DNA of 64,000 nt from Arion vulgaris (taxonomy: Eukaryota; Mollusca; Gastropoda; Stylommatophora; Arionidae). The translations under genes were made by a program, and so were the position numbers. Shown here piece by piece: positions 37,538-48,544 of this stretch (position 1 is the first letter of the stretch; each line of letters starts with the position of its first letter). The notes under the pieces were generated by a model that saw only the letters and a list, made by a program, of their open reading frames with translations, ran no database searches and was not told where the DNA came from. The DNA is taken from the NCBI GenBank assembly GCA_020796225.1, contig CM036764.1, forward strand, positions 56,874,998-56,938,997, given 5' to 3'.

Positions 37538-37897
37538 CAGTTGTTCTCAACCTGTGGTTTGCGAGCCCTTTGGGTTTGAACGACCATTTCACAGAGGTCG
37601 CCTAAGACCATCGAAAAACACATATATATCATAATTAGAAATAAATATTTCACAATATATATTTACATATTGTTTTTGTGATTAATCACAATGCTTTAAT
37701 TATGTTCGATTTGTAACAATGAAAATACATCCTGCATTTCAGATATTCTCAGCATTTTCTCAGCATATTTTCTGCATTTCAGAAAATACATCCTGCATAT
37801 TACGATACATAACAGTAGCAAAATTACAGTTATGAAGTATCAACGAAAATAATTTTATGGTTGGGGGTCGCGGCATTAGGAAGGTTGAGAACCACTG
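37538..37897. mobile_element. Non-autonomous hAT element (SPIN/URR1-like MITE), 360 bp
   Basis: The terminal inverted repeats are cagttgttctcaacct and aggttgagaaccactg. The target duplication atctagag (37530-37537) and gtctagag (37898-37905) is 8 bp with one mismatch, as expected for hAT. Internal stretches gtcgcctaagaccatcgaaa, acagtagcaaaattacagtt, aacgaaaataattttatggt and tcgcggcattaggaaggttg match, from memory, the SPIN-type non-autonomous hAT elements of rodents and other vertebrates. No transposase is encoded. Confidence 0.9.
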
Positions 37898-37905
37898 GTC
37901 TAGAG

Positions 37906-38405
37906 GCATGTTGAATGTTAAACATGATCAGTTACTTGTTGTTATTGCTGGTAGTCAGTGTTGATATTGTCAGAAAGTTAAACATGATCAGTTGCTGGTA
38001 GTCAGTGTTGATATTGTCAGAAAGTTAAACATGATCATTTACTTGTTGTTGCTGGTAGTCAGTGTTGATATTGTCAGAAAGTTAAACATGATCAGTTGCT
38101 GGTAGTCGGTGTTGATATTGTCAGAAAGTTAAACATGATCATTTACTTGTTGTTTCTGGTAGTCAGTGTTGATATTGTCAGAAAGTTAAACATGATCATT
38201 TACTTGTTGTTTCTGGTAGTCGGTGTTGATATTGTCTGAAAGTTAAACATGATCATTTACTTGTTGTTTCTGGTAGTCAGTGTTGATATTGTCCGAAAGT
38301 TAAACATGATCAGTTGCTGGTAGTCAGTGTTGATATTGTCTGAAAGTTAAACATGATCAGTTACTTGTTGTTTCTGGTAGTCAGTGTTGATATTGTCAGA
38401 AAGTT
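37906..38405. repeat. Complex minisatellite, units of about 42 and 57 bp, nine or more copies
   Basis: Copies of gttaaacatgatcatttact, then tgttgtttctggtagtcagt and gttgatattgtcagaaa. Short units lack the middle ttacttgttgttt segment. It begins next to the hAT MITE. Confidence 0.93.
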
Positions 38406-38619
38406 AATAATATGTTTGAGTTGCAGTCTGACATCTAGAAAACATGTGTTCATGATGCCCTAGTACTTGGCTGTTTTATCCTCTATTTTAAACATAACTT
38501 TGTCACTTTTATGAATTGAAGTTGATCAGCTCTTGTTCACTTCAGATTAACCAGTCCAATTCAAGTTGCCATTTCTTTTCTGTGCAGATCAATGTCTCAC
38601 CTGTAGTTGGCTCACATTA

Positions 38620-38643
38620 TATATATATATATATATATATATA
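38620..38643. repeat. Short (TA)n
   Basis: Dinucleotide run of about 24 bp. Confidence 0.9.
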
Positions 38644-38924
38644 GGACTAAGATGAATGAAATTGGATTACATATCTGTCCCAATTGTTTGAAGATATCTG
38701 GAAATCCTACGGACTTGAAATTTGGCAAGAGGGTAGCTTTTGTAGATAGGAAGATGTAAAAAGTTTAAAACTGGACTATTTATTAATTCTCTAACCATAT
38801 TCTAACTTAACGCAAATGGTCATGTACAGAAATCGCTGAATAAGTGTATCCATGTTTTAACGTTCCGGTCATGTGATGCGCACAGCAGTCACATGAATGC
38901 CAGCATATTTATTGATTTTTCAAC

Positions 38925-38995
38925 ATGTCTGTCCGGTGGCCATTAGATTCTTGGCTGCTATGCTGGAGACCCATGTTCAATTCACGGGAAGGACA
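38925..38995 (+). mobile_element. Possible tRNA-derived SINE head
   Basis: gtccggtggccattagattc, then ttggctgctatgctggagac and ccatgttcaattcacgggaa. The terminal GTCC and GGAC could pair, and box A and box B are degenerate. The rest of the element is not delimited. Confidence 0.45.
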
Positions 38996-39589
38996 ATTTA
39001 TTTTTATTAACACATTTTGATCAGTTTTTTTTTAGTTTTATAAATGAAAAAGCAGTTGATGTCATACGGGTGACAGGGACGGGTCATGTCTATTTAATAT
39101 GATCAGTCTCGCACTTTTCTGTGTTCATTCGCAATGAAATTGTCAGCCACATCGTGTCAAATTATGGGAACTACATAAATTTTATTTGCAATGATAAAAC
39201 TGACTGAATAAATTCAATTTGCAAATTGTTATTTGTCAACTTTCACGGGAATTCTATTGTATCAGGTTTTACTGGCAATCGGAATGAGGGACATTTTAAT
39301 CTTATGTTGTCAACCGACAAAGTTTTCCCACCAAGCATCTAGAGAAAACATTGTTTTTAATGGGAAAGAAGCGATTTTGAGGCAACAGGGCATGTTTCTT
39401 TAATATGCTCAATCTGGCACTGTTTGGAACTTTACATCTAGGTTTAAACTAAATTCCCCTTGCGAAGAACGCATAAAACTGCTAGTCACTGTATATTCTA
39501 CATCAACAAATGCTATTAGAACAAGGACTTAACATACAAGGACTTAGAACAAGAGCATTTGTTCATCAAATGAAGAATAACTTATAGTA
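38996..39589. other. Unassigned sequence
   Basis: No coding sequence or repeat unit identified. Two related phrases about fifty to seventy bases long (gggcatgtttctttaatatg at 39387 and gggtcatgtctatttaatat at 39080) suggest an old internal duplication. Confidence 0.4.
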
Positions 39590-39688
39590 CGAGGCGTGTT
39601 CAAATGAAAACGGGACTTGTGGATTTATTTAAAAAGTATCATACGCAAATTAACAGTTTCAACGGAATTAAACAAAGCAACCACTTGT

Positions 39689-40998
39689 TCACCTGGGTTC
39701 ATCAGAAAAATCTCTGTATGCATTTAGGCAAGCATCCCACTGTTTAGGTAGACGTCGAATGCCGTCTGAGAAAAAGGTGCGTGGCTGCTCACTGAACCAT
39801 GTGGTCACCGCTGTCTTCACGCCTGCGTCGCTGTTGAATCGCTGTCCCTTTAGTGCTTTCTTCAACGGTCCGAACAAATGGAAATCACACGGGACAAATC
39901 GGAACTATAGGCTGGGTGATGAAGAACTTCCCAATTCTTCTTGCCAATGTTTCCTGCACAATTTTTGCGACGTAGGACGAGCGTTGTCGTGGAGAAGAAT
40001 CACACCTTGAGAAAGCTTGCCTGGTCGCTTAGCCTTGATGGCCTTATGCAGTTTGTCTAAAGTGTCTTTATTACTTACTTACTTACTTAATCCCGTCATG
40101 CCTAGTGACACATGGGGCTTCAGAAAGGACTTTCCATGCTCTCCTGTCCCGTCAACCTTCAGCGCAGAGCCCCACGTCAGAGATGCAGTGTCCAGTTCCT
40201 CTTCCATCATGCACCTCCATGTTGTCCGTGGTCTGCCTTTCTTTCTCTTTCCCTCTGGTGTCCAAGTGAGGGCTATCCTTGCAGGCATTTCTTGTCTCAT
40301 TCTCATAACATGTCCGAGCCATTTCCATCTTCTCTTTTGAGTATGTAAAGTGTCTTTATAATGGGCGGCATTGATGTTGACACCAGGTTCCTTAAAATCG
40401 ACCAACAAAAGCCCTTCATGGTCAAAAAATGCGGTCACCATAATCTTCCCAACAGAAACCTGTGTCTTGAATTTTTGGGTTTTGGTGAACCTGGATGTTT
40501 CCATTGCATGCTGTCAATTTTGCTGCTCGGTTCATAGTGGTGGCACCACGATTCATCACCTGCCACAATGCTCAACAGAAATGCATCACCCTCTTTCCTG
40601 TAACGCATCAAGTGGTTCAAACTCCACTCCATCCGTTCTTCCTTATGGTGGTCAGTCAATATCCGTGGGACCCACTGTGAATACACCTTCCGATAGTTCA
40701 ATTTCTTCCGAACAACCATGTGGGCTGTCCCAATTGACATATGGAATTCTTCTGCAAGCGAACGAATGCTCCGACGACGGTCAGTCAGTACTGCTTTATC
40801 AAGCAAGGCTATGGCTTCTTCTGTTGCAACAATATGCGCCTGACCTGGCCGTGCAAGATCTGCTGTTAACTCACGTCCGTCTTTAAACATACGCGCCATC
40901 ACTCTTGTCCTCGACAAACATTTGTCACCATATGCTGCCTTCATTCTCCGATGAATGTCTACTGCTTGACATCCTTCAAATGAAAGAAACTGGATCAC
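39689..40998 (-). pseudogene. mariner transposase, disrupted
   Basis: The minus frame begins MIQFLSFEGCQAVDIHRRMK in the N-terminal HTH region. It contains SIRSLAEEFHMSIGTAHMVV, first catalytic D in SIVAGDESWCHHYEP, WVPRILTDHHKEERM, and after a frameshift TAFFDHEGLLLVDFKEPGVN. The nested LINE then interrupts at HYKDTL. After the LINE come the second D in VILLHDNARPTSQKLC and the third D in FVPCDFHLFGPLKKALKGQR, about 34 residues later. It ends CLNAYRDFSDEPR then stop. All three catalytic aspartates are present. Confidence 0.9.
40072..40345 (-). mobile_element. LINE 3' end nested in the mariner element
   Basis: A 14-bp direct repeat taaagtgtctttat (40058-40071 and 40346-40359) flanks it. The minus strand encodes QKRRWKWLGHVMRMRQEMPA, then RIALTWTPEGKRKKGRPRTT and a stop, with a (TAAG)n-type 3' tail (plus-strand ttacttacttacttaa). 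This is a LINE ORF2 C-terminus, extremely 5'-truncated. Confidence 0.9.
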
Positions 40999-41261
40999 AG
41001 CACGCTGATTTACTTTGGACGGGTTCGAATCACACCCGCCATATTGTTAACAGTCTCATGCAGCACATATGCATGCTGGGAAGATGAACACGTGACCGTA
41101 TGTTAATTATTGGATACTCATTACTAGTGCAAAATGTCATCAATATCCGTGCACTCTAGCACGCTTGGTGTAACAAGTCCCGCTTTCATTTGAACACGCC
41201 TCGTAATACTGAAATGTACTGCAAAGCTAACTTTTATCTTCATGGGCATTTTTTTAATGTT

Positions 41262-41470
41262 GCTCTTTAGATGTACATGCATGTCTGTGTATGTTGCTCT
41301 TTAGATGTACATGCATGTCTATGTATGTTGCTCTTTAGGTGTACGTGGGTGTCTGTGTATGTTGCTCTTTAGATGTACATGCATGTCTGTGTATGTTGCT
41401 CTTTAGATGTACGTGGGTGTCTGTGTATGTTGCTCTTTAGATGTACTTGCGTGTCTGTGTTTACATCTGG
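41262..41470. repeat. 34-bp minisatellite, six copies
   Basis: The unit is tgttgctctttagatgtaca plus tgcatgtctgtgta, with a tgggtg variant. Confidence 0.93.
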
Positions 41471-42744
41471 TCATCAATTGGAAGAAGAAAATTTGCAACA
41501 GATTTGTTTTGGTGAAGATACACAGTTTAAACAAGACATTTCATGAAACATATGCTATATTTTTGAGAATCTGAATATATTTCTGAGAATTGGAATATAA
41601 TATATTCTTTTTTTAAAAAATAAACTATTATTATTTTCTTGTAATTTTGTTTTTTGTTAGCTATGAAATCAGGCATAATCATGGCGCCTCCAATTGCATA
41701 AAGGCTTGCTTTCCTTATCAAAAGTGTCCTCGCGTACTACAACTTCAGAGGTGCTTGTAGTTTAGATAAACAAAGATCAGGAAACCTGTAGCTCCATTGT
41801 GTAATGTGTGCACACCGAGAATTTTTGGCCCAGGTTAACCCTAAACATCCATGGCACATGGTGACCAGCGCAGTGTTAGCAACTTTGCTATTGAAGACTT
41901 TTCTTCTGTTAGAAAACTGTAGCACTGTAGTATTGTTGGGCAGAGAAAGTTGCCAGTAAATTGTTATTAATTTAGATAACACTAGCAATATGATTTCCTA
42001 AAACAGGTCAAGTCTCTTGATTAACCATATTTGGATGATGTTTTGACACACAGATCTGATGGATCTACTTTATGTTCAATGTTAAAGTGACATTTGTTTG
42101 GTGACATCATTTAATGTCTCTCAGTTTGTCTGACCATGCAGAGATTATTATTATTTATGTAACAACAACAGTCCAGATCTTGATCTTGCCAACAGATCTT
42201 GATCTTGCCAACAGTCCAGATCTTGCCAATAATTGAACTTTTAACTCCAGATTTTGGTGAAGAGTTGGTCTAGACGAAATCACTGACCTACCATTGATCT
42301 CCACCTCCTGGTTGGATGTGTGTATTCCTTTCCTCTCTTTGTCAGTGAGTTCTTAGTAAGGGCTTGTTTTTTTAAATCCTCCTCTACTCCAACAGAAATA
42401 GTTGTATACAACGTGTAAAAGAAACAGTTGGTGATGGAGATTATATGCAATCATTGTTTTCTTATTATGTCAAAGATGAAATATGCAGAGATTCTCTATT
42501 GTAATGTGTATATGTTATTTTAGTTTATTCAAGCAAGTCAAAATTGTATCAATTTCTCTCACTTTATTATTTGCCAAACATACACCGTAAGAAGTTACAG
42601 CAGTTAGTTCCAATCATGATATGTACATTTTATTGTTGTCACTTGCCTAGCCTCCTTTTCTCCCACTCCCAGCCCCCTCCTACTCCTGGTACTATTTTGT
42701 TAATAGAAATCATAGTTAACCTAAATGACCATGTAGCATTTGTG
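41471..42744. other. No gene recognised
   Basis: AT-rich sequence with short duplications of cagatcttgatcttgccaa (42174-42220). Candidate exons were looked for on both strands and none was convincing. Confidence 0.45.
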
Positions 42745-42900
42745 TACTCAGGGCGCAGAGCACGAGGCAGGCTAAGAACACAATGGATAGATAACACCTG
42801 CGAAAGCATGGACTGACGTCAAGCGCAACACACCTGGCACAAGATATAAAACTAACACTCCCCACGACGCTTCACGGCAAATGTGATTAAAATAAGATAA
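42745..42900 (+). mobile_element. LINE 3' end (GRRARGRLRTQWIDN type)
   Basis: The plus frame reads YSGRRARGRLRTQWIDNTCE, then SMD and a stop, followed by a HTWHKI-like sequence. This is the C-terminal signature of an endonuclease-RT LINE. Confidence 0.65.
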
Positions 42901-42984
42901 GCATTTGTGTAAAGTTTAAGTGAGTTACAAAGTCAATGAATACCATATTGAAATCTGTCACCAAATGTAGCACTTATCTCATCA

Positions 42985-43490
42985 ATGTTGCAGTTCTTCA
43001 TCATCAAGGTGTGTATCCTTTATAGAACGTTGCTCTCTTTGCAGCACATCTGAAATTCACTCTGTCTCTTGCCAGTTCACCCACTTGCCGATGGTCATGT
43101 TCATGGTTTCTTTAATATCTTGTAGCCGTCTTCTTCTTGGTCTGCCTCTGCGTCCTGGGACCCTGCCCTCTAGTATTGTTCTTTCCAGGCCATCGTGACG
43201 CTTTATGTGACCAAAGTATGTAATTTTTCTGTATAGTATGTTGTTTATCAGCCAATTCTCTTTAACATTTAGTTCTTTCAGGACATCAGTGTTCTTTCTT
43301 TTTCTGTCCATGGTATTCGTAGGATCTTTCTGTAGCATTTAGTTTCGAAGGACTGGATTTTCGTTCTTAATTTCTTTGTAATAGTCCATGATTCACAACC
43401 ATAAGTAGCCACTGGGAAAATGCATGCTCTCAATATTTTTAATTTTAGTCTTTTGCAGGTGCAGTTCTTAGACAAACCAAATTTAATATC
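42985..43490 (-). mobile_element. LINE C-terminus (GHIKRHDGLERTILEGRVPG type)
   Basis: The minus frames read LKILRACIFPVATYGCESWT, FETKCYRKILRIPWTEKERT, LINNILYRKITYFGHIKRHD and PGRRGRPRRRRLQDIKETMN. Two frames overlap with one shift. Confidence 0.8.
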
Positions 43491-43619
43491 TCCTTTTTAC
43501 TTCTTGTTAGTGATATCATTCTTGTGTTTTAGTTTGTAGCGCTCAGTTTCACAATAAGTGAGCCATACATATGTTCCTTCTTCTTCTCATCAAAAATAAC
43601 AACAATTCATAGTTTTATT

Positions 43620-44460
43620 TTCTCTCTCTTGCGATCCCGGCCCAGACTGATGAACCAACTTTTATCATGAATTTTACCGTGTTTTTAAGGGACTCCGTTC
43701 CTCCGTCAACTTCTCCAAGCTCTGTGTTTTGAGGCTAGGTTTCTTTTCTTATGCCTTCTATCAGTTGACAATCCTGCAGCACATGCTCTGCTGTCATATC
43801 CGCCTTTTTGCAGGGGCATAGGCTAGTTGTGCCAATTTTAAATTTGTGAAACGTGGGCGTGGAGCTTGTTGGGGCGGGATCGGAGGCGAAGTATGGCAAC
43901 TTGTTCACTACGAGACATACCATAGTATCCGTCACTGTTGTTGTGCTGAGGATGATCTTTTGTCCATTTATCTCTATAGTGCCAGTCGATGGCTGTTCTA
44001 GCTTCCTCATAACTGATCTCGAGATCAGTCTGAGGTAGTCGTCTGCCTTCTTTTGCTAGTTTGTATGCGTGTTCGTTTCCACTTATGTTACAGTGTGATG
44101 GGATCCACAGAATGACGGTGCGTTTGAGTGTGTGCACTAAAGCGTCGAGGGTCGCTTTCAGGTCATTTAACTCTGTTTTGCCTACACTTTTGAGTGCCGT
44201 GATGACCGATAGAGCATCAGTGAATATCACAACCTTGTTGCGAGAGGTGCCGCTTCTCTCTAGGATCATTTCGACCGCTATTCTTATTGCCTCTGCCCGG
44301 TAGTTATTTGAGTATTTGCCTGTGGCAATCGCTTTGTGACCGTCACTTTCTTTGAGAGTTTAAGCACTATTCCTCCTCCACCATCGCTGATTGTGTTCCT
44401 TGCCGACCTGTCAGTGTACACATGTATCCACTTTTTTCAGGGTAATAGTTTTATTCATGA
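43620..44460 (-). mobile_element. Jockey-type LINE, RNase H and 3' end
   Basis: From 44450 downward: YTDRSARNTISDGGGGIVLK-like, MILERSGTSRNKVVIFTDAL, VILWIPSHCNISGNEHAYKL, IGTTSLCPCKKADMTAEHVL and QDCQLIEGIRKET. RNase H D and H positions are visible. The element matches 19779-20930 closely, including the CPC zinc-knuckle region that is damaged there. Confidence 0.85.
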
Positions 44461-45247
44461 GAACATTTATAGATAAAATAACACACAAATATGAAGATAT
44501 TTGAGCAAATAAAAGTTGTTGATGCAGTCAGAGTGTATGTACATAAAACAGTATGTCTTGGTCAACTTGTATGCCAGTGTGTTTGTGCATGTGTGGTGAG
44601 ACAGTCACTGAGTGTCACTAGTTTTCATGTCTGTACACAGGACAGGCTTGTCTAGTTCATCACACTCAGAGATTGGTGGTATTTGCACAAGAAGAATGTA
44701 GATGTGAATGACAATTTCCAATGACTGCTTTGATCTTGATTATTTACTTGATGTCAAAAGACAAATTCTGGTAAACATAAAATGCGCACAATGAAATATC
44801 AGCTGTTATTCCTTTCCAAATGTTGCACAATGCAGGCAGACTAACGGGACACAACACAGGCAGACTGACGGGACACAACGCAGGCAGATTGACGGGACAC
44901 AACATATGTTTATTGTTAAGTAGTTCATAGGCAGAGTAGATAAACAAAACAGTCCTACATTTATTTGTGCCATATTTTTCCAGGAGTTTTCTAACAAAGA
45001 AATGTATGGAAGCTTCACATGATTATCCATATCCATCTCTCCACTACTTTCTCTCTTGAACCTCCAGCTGTTTTGGTATCAGTCGTGTTGTTCTCCACTT
45101 GTTATCATCTTGTATGGAGTATGTATCTGAGACTTGGTCAACACTAGACATGTATAATGTACACATTTATCATATGCACTGTAGTCTGTACCTGGTATGG
45201 CTGTTTTAAAGGGTTATGTCATTGCAACTAAATTTGTATTTCAGTTT
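44461..45247. other. No gene recognised; short tandem repeat inside
   Basis: AT-rich sequence. At 44826-44905 there are three copies of an approximately 26-bp unit (ggcagactgacgggacacaa plus cgca). Confidence 0.55.
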
Positions 45248-45261
45248 GAACTTGTCATCTG

Positions 45262-46342
45262 TCTCTCACGATCGTTCTTTTTGGCCATTTTAATCATTCT
45301 TATTGTGATATATCTTTGTCAAGAACATAATTTTACGTCACATCGTTCAGCGCCATTTGGAGCTCTAGTGCTTGTCCTTCGGTGACGTGTCCGGTTTCAG
45401 CAAGCGTTTGCTGGGTTCGCTCTCCGTCAGCCTTTGACTGTCCACAGCCTACCTGCAAGGCAGCAGGTTGCTATTTTCTTTTAGGGGAGCGACCCTTGGA
45501 CAACCTGCCTTCCCAGGTTGTTGAGCGTCATCTGCCCAGGTTACCTGTCTTTTTTGGACTACTTGGTTTGCCTACCATCCAGTTTTGTGTACAGTTTGCT
45601 CCGCTAGCCTTTGATTGTCCCCAATCTAACTATAAGGCAGTAGTAGTCCCTGCGAGCGGAAACGACTGGATTCAAGCCTCTGCTGGGCTTTCCAGTTTTT
45701 CTGCACATTTGGGTGGTCCGCTCACCCCTATGCTTGCCACGTCCCTTCGTTGCTCCACCATTAGTGCCGTGTACGTCTGCCCCATCGTTGGGCCCACCCG
45801 TGCATCGTTCGCATGCGTGTTTGCTCTGCCCCGGTGTCTGCCCTCCGTGGCTATTAGTTCTCACTGTGGGCACATTCACAATACCTCTAGACTGAGGTAT
45901 CTAGGTTGTCCGGACACAGAGCTCCATTTCTCTCCCCCACACCTCTAGGCCCGAGTTTCGCCCTATGTGGGCCCACATGCAACTCAACTCAGGCCTGGAG
46001 GTGGGGGCCTGAGTTTCGCTCCACGCGGGCTTACATCTCTTCACTGGATATATCCCTCATCCTTTTTTGTTTATCCGTTCAGCTTTTCCATCGGCCAAGA
46101 GAGATGTGCATTAATAGTCACTCTGGGATTCCGCTCGTCTGTGTTGTGAGTGGATCTCATCCAATGTGACTACATCTGCATCACTACTTATACAAGAGTA
46201 GCTCTCCCCCAATCCCTACCTGATTAGCCAGACAGGAACCTTTGTCTGTTACCAGGGTCACCACGTGGAGGTGGGGTAGGATATTGATTAGGGCCAGCTC
46301 CCTAATCCTGGCGCAGCATTGTCCCCATGTGCCTTTGACCTC
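45262..46342 (-). mobile_element. GC-rich 1.08-kb non-autonomous retro-insertion with a SINE H-type tail
   Basis: A perfect 14-bp direct repeat gaacttgtcatctg at 45248-45261 and 46343-46356 delimits it. On the minus strand it starts gaggtcaaaggcacatgggg. It has a GC-rich body with two pairs of diverged internal modules (around 45431/45608 and 45951/46009). It ends in a SINE H-like tail: tatatcacaataagaatgat, then taaaatggccaaaaagaacg. No RT, transposase or gag motif is visible. The 188-codon open frame at 45382 on the opposite strand has no recognisable domain. Confidence 0.75.
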
Positions 46343-46356
46343 GAACTTGTCATCTG

Positions 46357-46795
46357 AAAGCATTATGCATATTGTACTCGGATTCCTAGAATAAGACAAA
46401 AAAAGGATGATGTGTTTTGTGAGGACATGTACTCTCTCTCTCTCTCTCTTATATAAAATGTGAAGCAGTGTGAATATTTTGCTATTTGATTGGCAGAACA
46501 TAATAGCCTTGCATGTCTTGAGCACATATCATAGCTGCTGTACACATCATAGTTTATGTGTACATCATAGCTGCTGTGTACAAATGTTTGATTGAAATGT
46601 CTGTATAATCTAGAAATGTACGATAGTGTAAATTGGTCACATTGTAAACATTTGCTTTATATTTGGAGTACTCTACTCCAAGACCTCATGTACAAACTGT
46701 ACAGAACTTATGCCAAGTAAAGGTTATTGGGCACCATTTGTTGTGTTCTCTTATTAATGGTTCAACATTCATTACCCTTGTCTATTGTCCTTACA
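46357..46795. other. Spacer with (TC)n run
   Basis: A ctctctctctctctctctct run lies at 46431-46450. A tacatcatagctgctgtgt-like sequence is duplicated near 46545-46580. No gene seen. Confidence 0.6.
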
Positions 46796-47490
46796 CTCGT
46801 CTGTTTTACTTATCTTTTGTCCTTACACTACAAGCCTACTGTACTCTTGTCCTTACACTACAAGCCTACTGTACTCTTGTCCTTACACTACAAGCCTACT
46901 GTACTCTTGTCCTTACACTACAAGCCTATTGCACTCTTGTCCTTACACTACAAGCATATTGTACTCTTGTCCTTACACTACAAGCCTACTGTACTCTTGT
47001 CCTTACACTACAAGCCTACTGTACTCTTGTCCTTACACTACAAGTCTATTGTACTGTTGTCCTTACACTACAAGCATATTGTACTGTTGTTCTTACACTA
47101 CAAGCATATTGTACTGTTGTCCTTACACTACAAGCATATTGTACTGTTGTCCTTACACTACAAGCCTACTGTACTCTTGTCCTTACACTACAAGCCTACT
47201 GTACTCTTGTCCTTACACTACAAGCCTACTGTACTCTTGTCCTTACACTACAAGTCTATTGTACTGTTGTCCTTACACTACAAGCATATTGTACTGTTGT
47301 TCTTACACTACAAGCATATTGTACTGTTGTCCTTACACTACAAGCATATTGTACTGTTGTCCTTACACTACAAGCATATTGTACTGTTGTCCTTACACTA
47401 CAAGCATATTGTACTGTTGTCCTTACACTACAAGCATATTGTACTGTTGTCCTTACACTACAAGCATATTGTACTGTTGTCACTATACTT
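46796..47490. repeat. 30-bp minisatellite, about 22 copies, with 210-bp higher-order period
   Basis: The unit is ttgtccttacactacaagcc plus tactgtactc. Variants (tctatt, catatt with a single T-for-C change, catatt, catatt, then three cctact) recur in the same order 210 bp apart (47041 and 47251). All three plus frames are open for 258-285 codons because 30 is a multiple of three. They carry no start context or domain and are not counted as genes. Confidence 0.95.
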
Positions 47491-47514
47491 ATTCAGTATA
47501 TATATATGGAACTG

Positions 47515-47605
47515 CAGTAAACTATTTGATTGGCAAAACACGTAATTACAAAGTACTGTAGTTTTACAAATTACAAAAACAATGACAAAATACAGCATTC
47601 CTCAA
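47515..47605 (-). mobile_element. Penelope-like element 3' tail
   Basis: ctgcagtaaactatttgatt, then caaaacacgtaattacaaag and acaatgacaaaatacagca match the tail at 15389-15475. It is truncated right after. Confidence 0.8.
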
Positions 47606-47934
47606 TACTTATGCATTCCTCAATAATTTTTGAAGAGGTTATGTTGATGACCTTTGTAGTCAACCTTTGGTGTGGAGATGGCATACAATCTGTGACATTG
47701 CAGTCAACCTTTAATGTGAATGTTGGCATATAGTATTTTAGAATCTCTCCATATGACTTGCAATTAAAAACAAATCTCAGATGTGGATTGACAAGGTTTT
47801 GGACATCGATGATAAAAGGAAGTTAAATGATCTGCTCATTATCTAAACAGAAATCCTCCATCTTTCTAGTATTTTAACAGTTGATAGTGCAAAAGTAAAC
47901 TATCTAATAGTCAATATTATGTCTGTAGTTTCAC
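47606..47934. other. No recognised feature
   Basis: A gtcaacctttggtgtggag-like word is repeated at 47660, 47703 and 48219. Otherwise unassigned. Confidence 0.45.
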
Positions 47935-48240
47935 ATCATGAACAAACAGGAGAGAAGAATTGAAGCTTGCAAAATGTGGATACACAGAAGAATATGACGA
48001 GTCATGAAAAGAGAAGAAAACTCTTAAATAAGTATGTCAACAATTAGGAGTGGAAGATTCCACTCAAGGAGATAGGAATTAGACAAAACATTTTGGTCAC
48101 ATTAAGGAACAAGACGCTGATTAAAACCAACTTGGAAAAGAAGACATACAATAGGGATATAAATATCACAGTGGACAGTCTGTCAAACCAAGGGACAGAG
48201 CTTGATGGAGAGCAATTGCAGCCAACCTTTGATGTAGAGA
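47935..48240 (+). mobile_element. LINE C-terminal relic
   Basis: The shifted frames read RRIEACKMWIHRRI, then a RQNILVTLRNKTLIK-like stretch and a degenerate tail. This resembles the INACEMWIYRRML region of endonuclease-RT LINEs. Confidence 0.5.
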
Positions 48241-48299
48241 TGGCACACGATTGATGGAGTTTGATATATATATATTCACGTCCTCAAGAACTTGTCATT

Positions 48300-48540
48300 T
48301 GAAAATAGTACTCAAATAGGGTGTGTCTCTGTGGTTGAAACGTTTGCCTTGCATTTTGAAGGTTGTGGTTTTAAATCTAGATCTGGTCGTTCAGTTCACA
48401 TATACATTTGTTTGAGAGGATCACTTGGATTGTTGCTGGAGCTATGGAGTTTGTACATCCCTTGGATTGCTGCTGGAGCTACAGAGTTTATGCAACACTC
48501 TTGGCAAGTGACTTGCCATTTGTACAGACCTGTTTTAGAA
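48300..48540 (+). mobile_element. tRNA-derived SINE, family D
   Basis: gtctctgtggttgaaacgtt (box A-like), then gttgtggttttaaatctaga (box B-like), a spacer and two copies of ttggattgctgctggagcta plus gagttt. It relates to 52680-52915 and 56755-56985. Confidence 0.65.
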
Positions 48541-48544
48541 CTCA

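Larger units (their letters stand above)
39590..41203 (-). mobile_element. mariner element (DD34D-type), 1.3 kb plus a nested LINE
   Basis: Inverted termini are cgaggcgtgttcaaatgaaa (39590) and its complement ending at 41203. TA duplications lie at 39588-39589 and 41204-41205. Removing the nested insertion and its duplicated 14 bp leaves about 1.33 kb, the normal mariner length. The transposase is read on the minus strand from 40998. One frameshift at about 40440 and the nested LINE inactivate it. The terminal 30 bp are well preserved. Confidence 0.93.

Noticed and set aside
45382..45948. 188-codon plus-strand open frame in the GC-rich block as a host gene
   Set aside because: It lies inside an insertion bounded by a 14-bp target duplication, opposite to the direction set by the SINE-like tail. 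It has no domain, and long open frames are expected by chance in GC-rich DNA.
46663..47561. Open frames of 258-285 codons as repeat proteins
   Set aside because: All three frames are open because the unit is 30 bp. No start context, no conserved motif and no splice structure.
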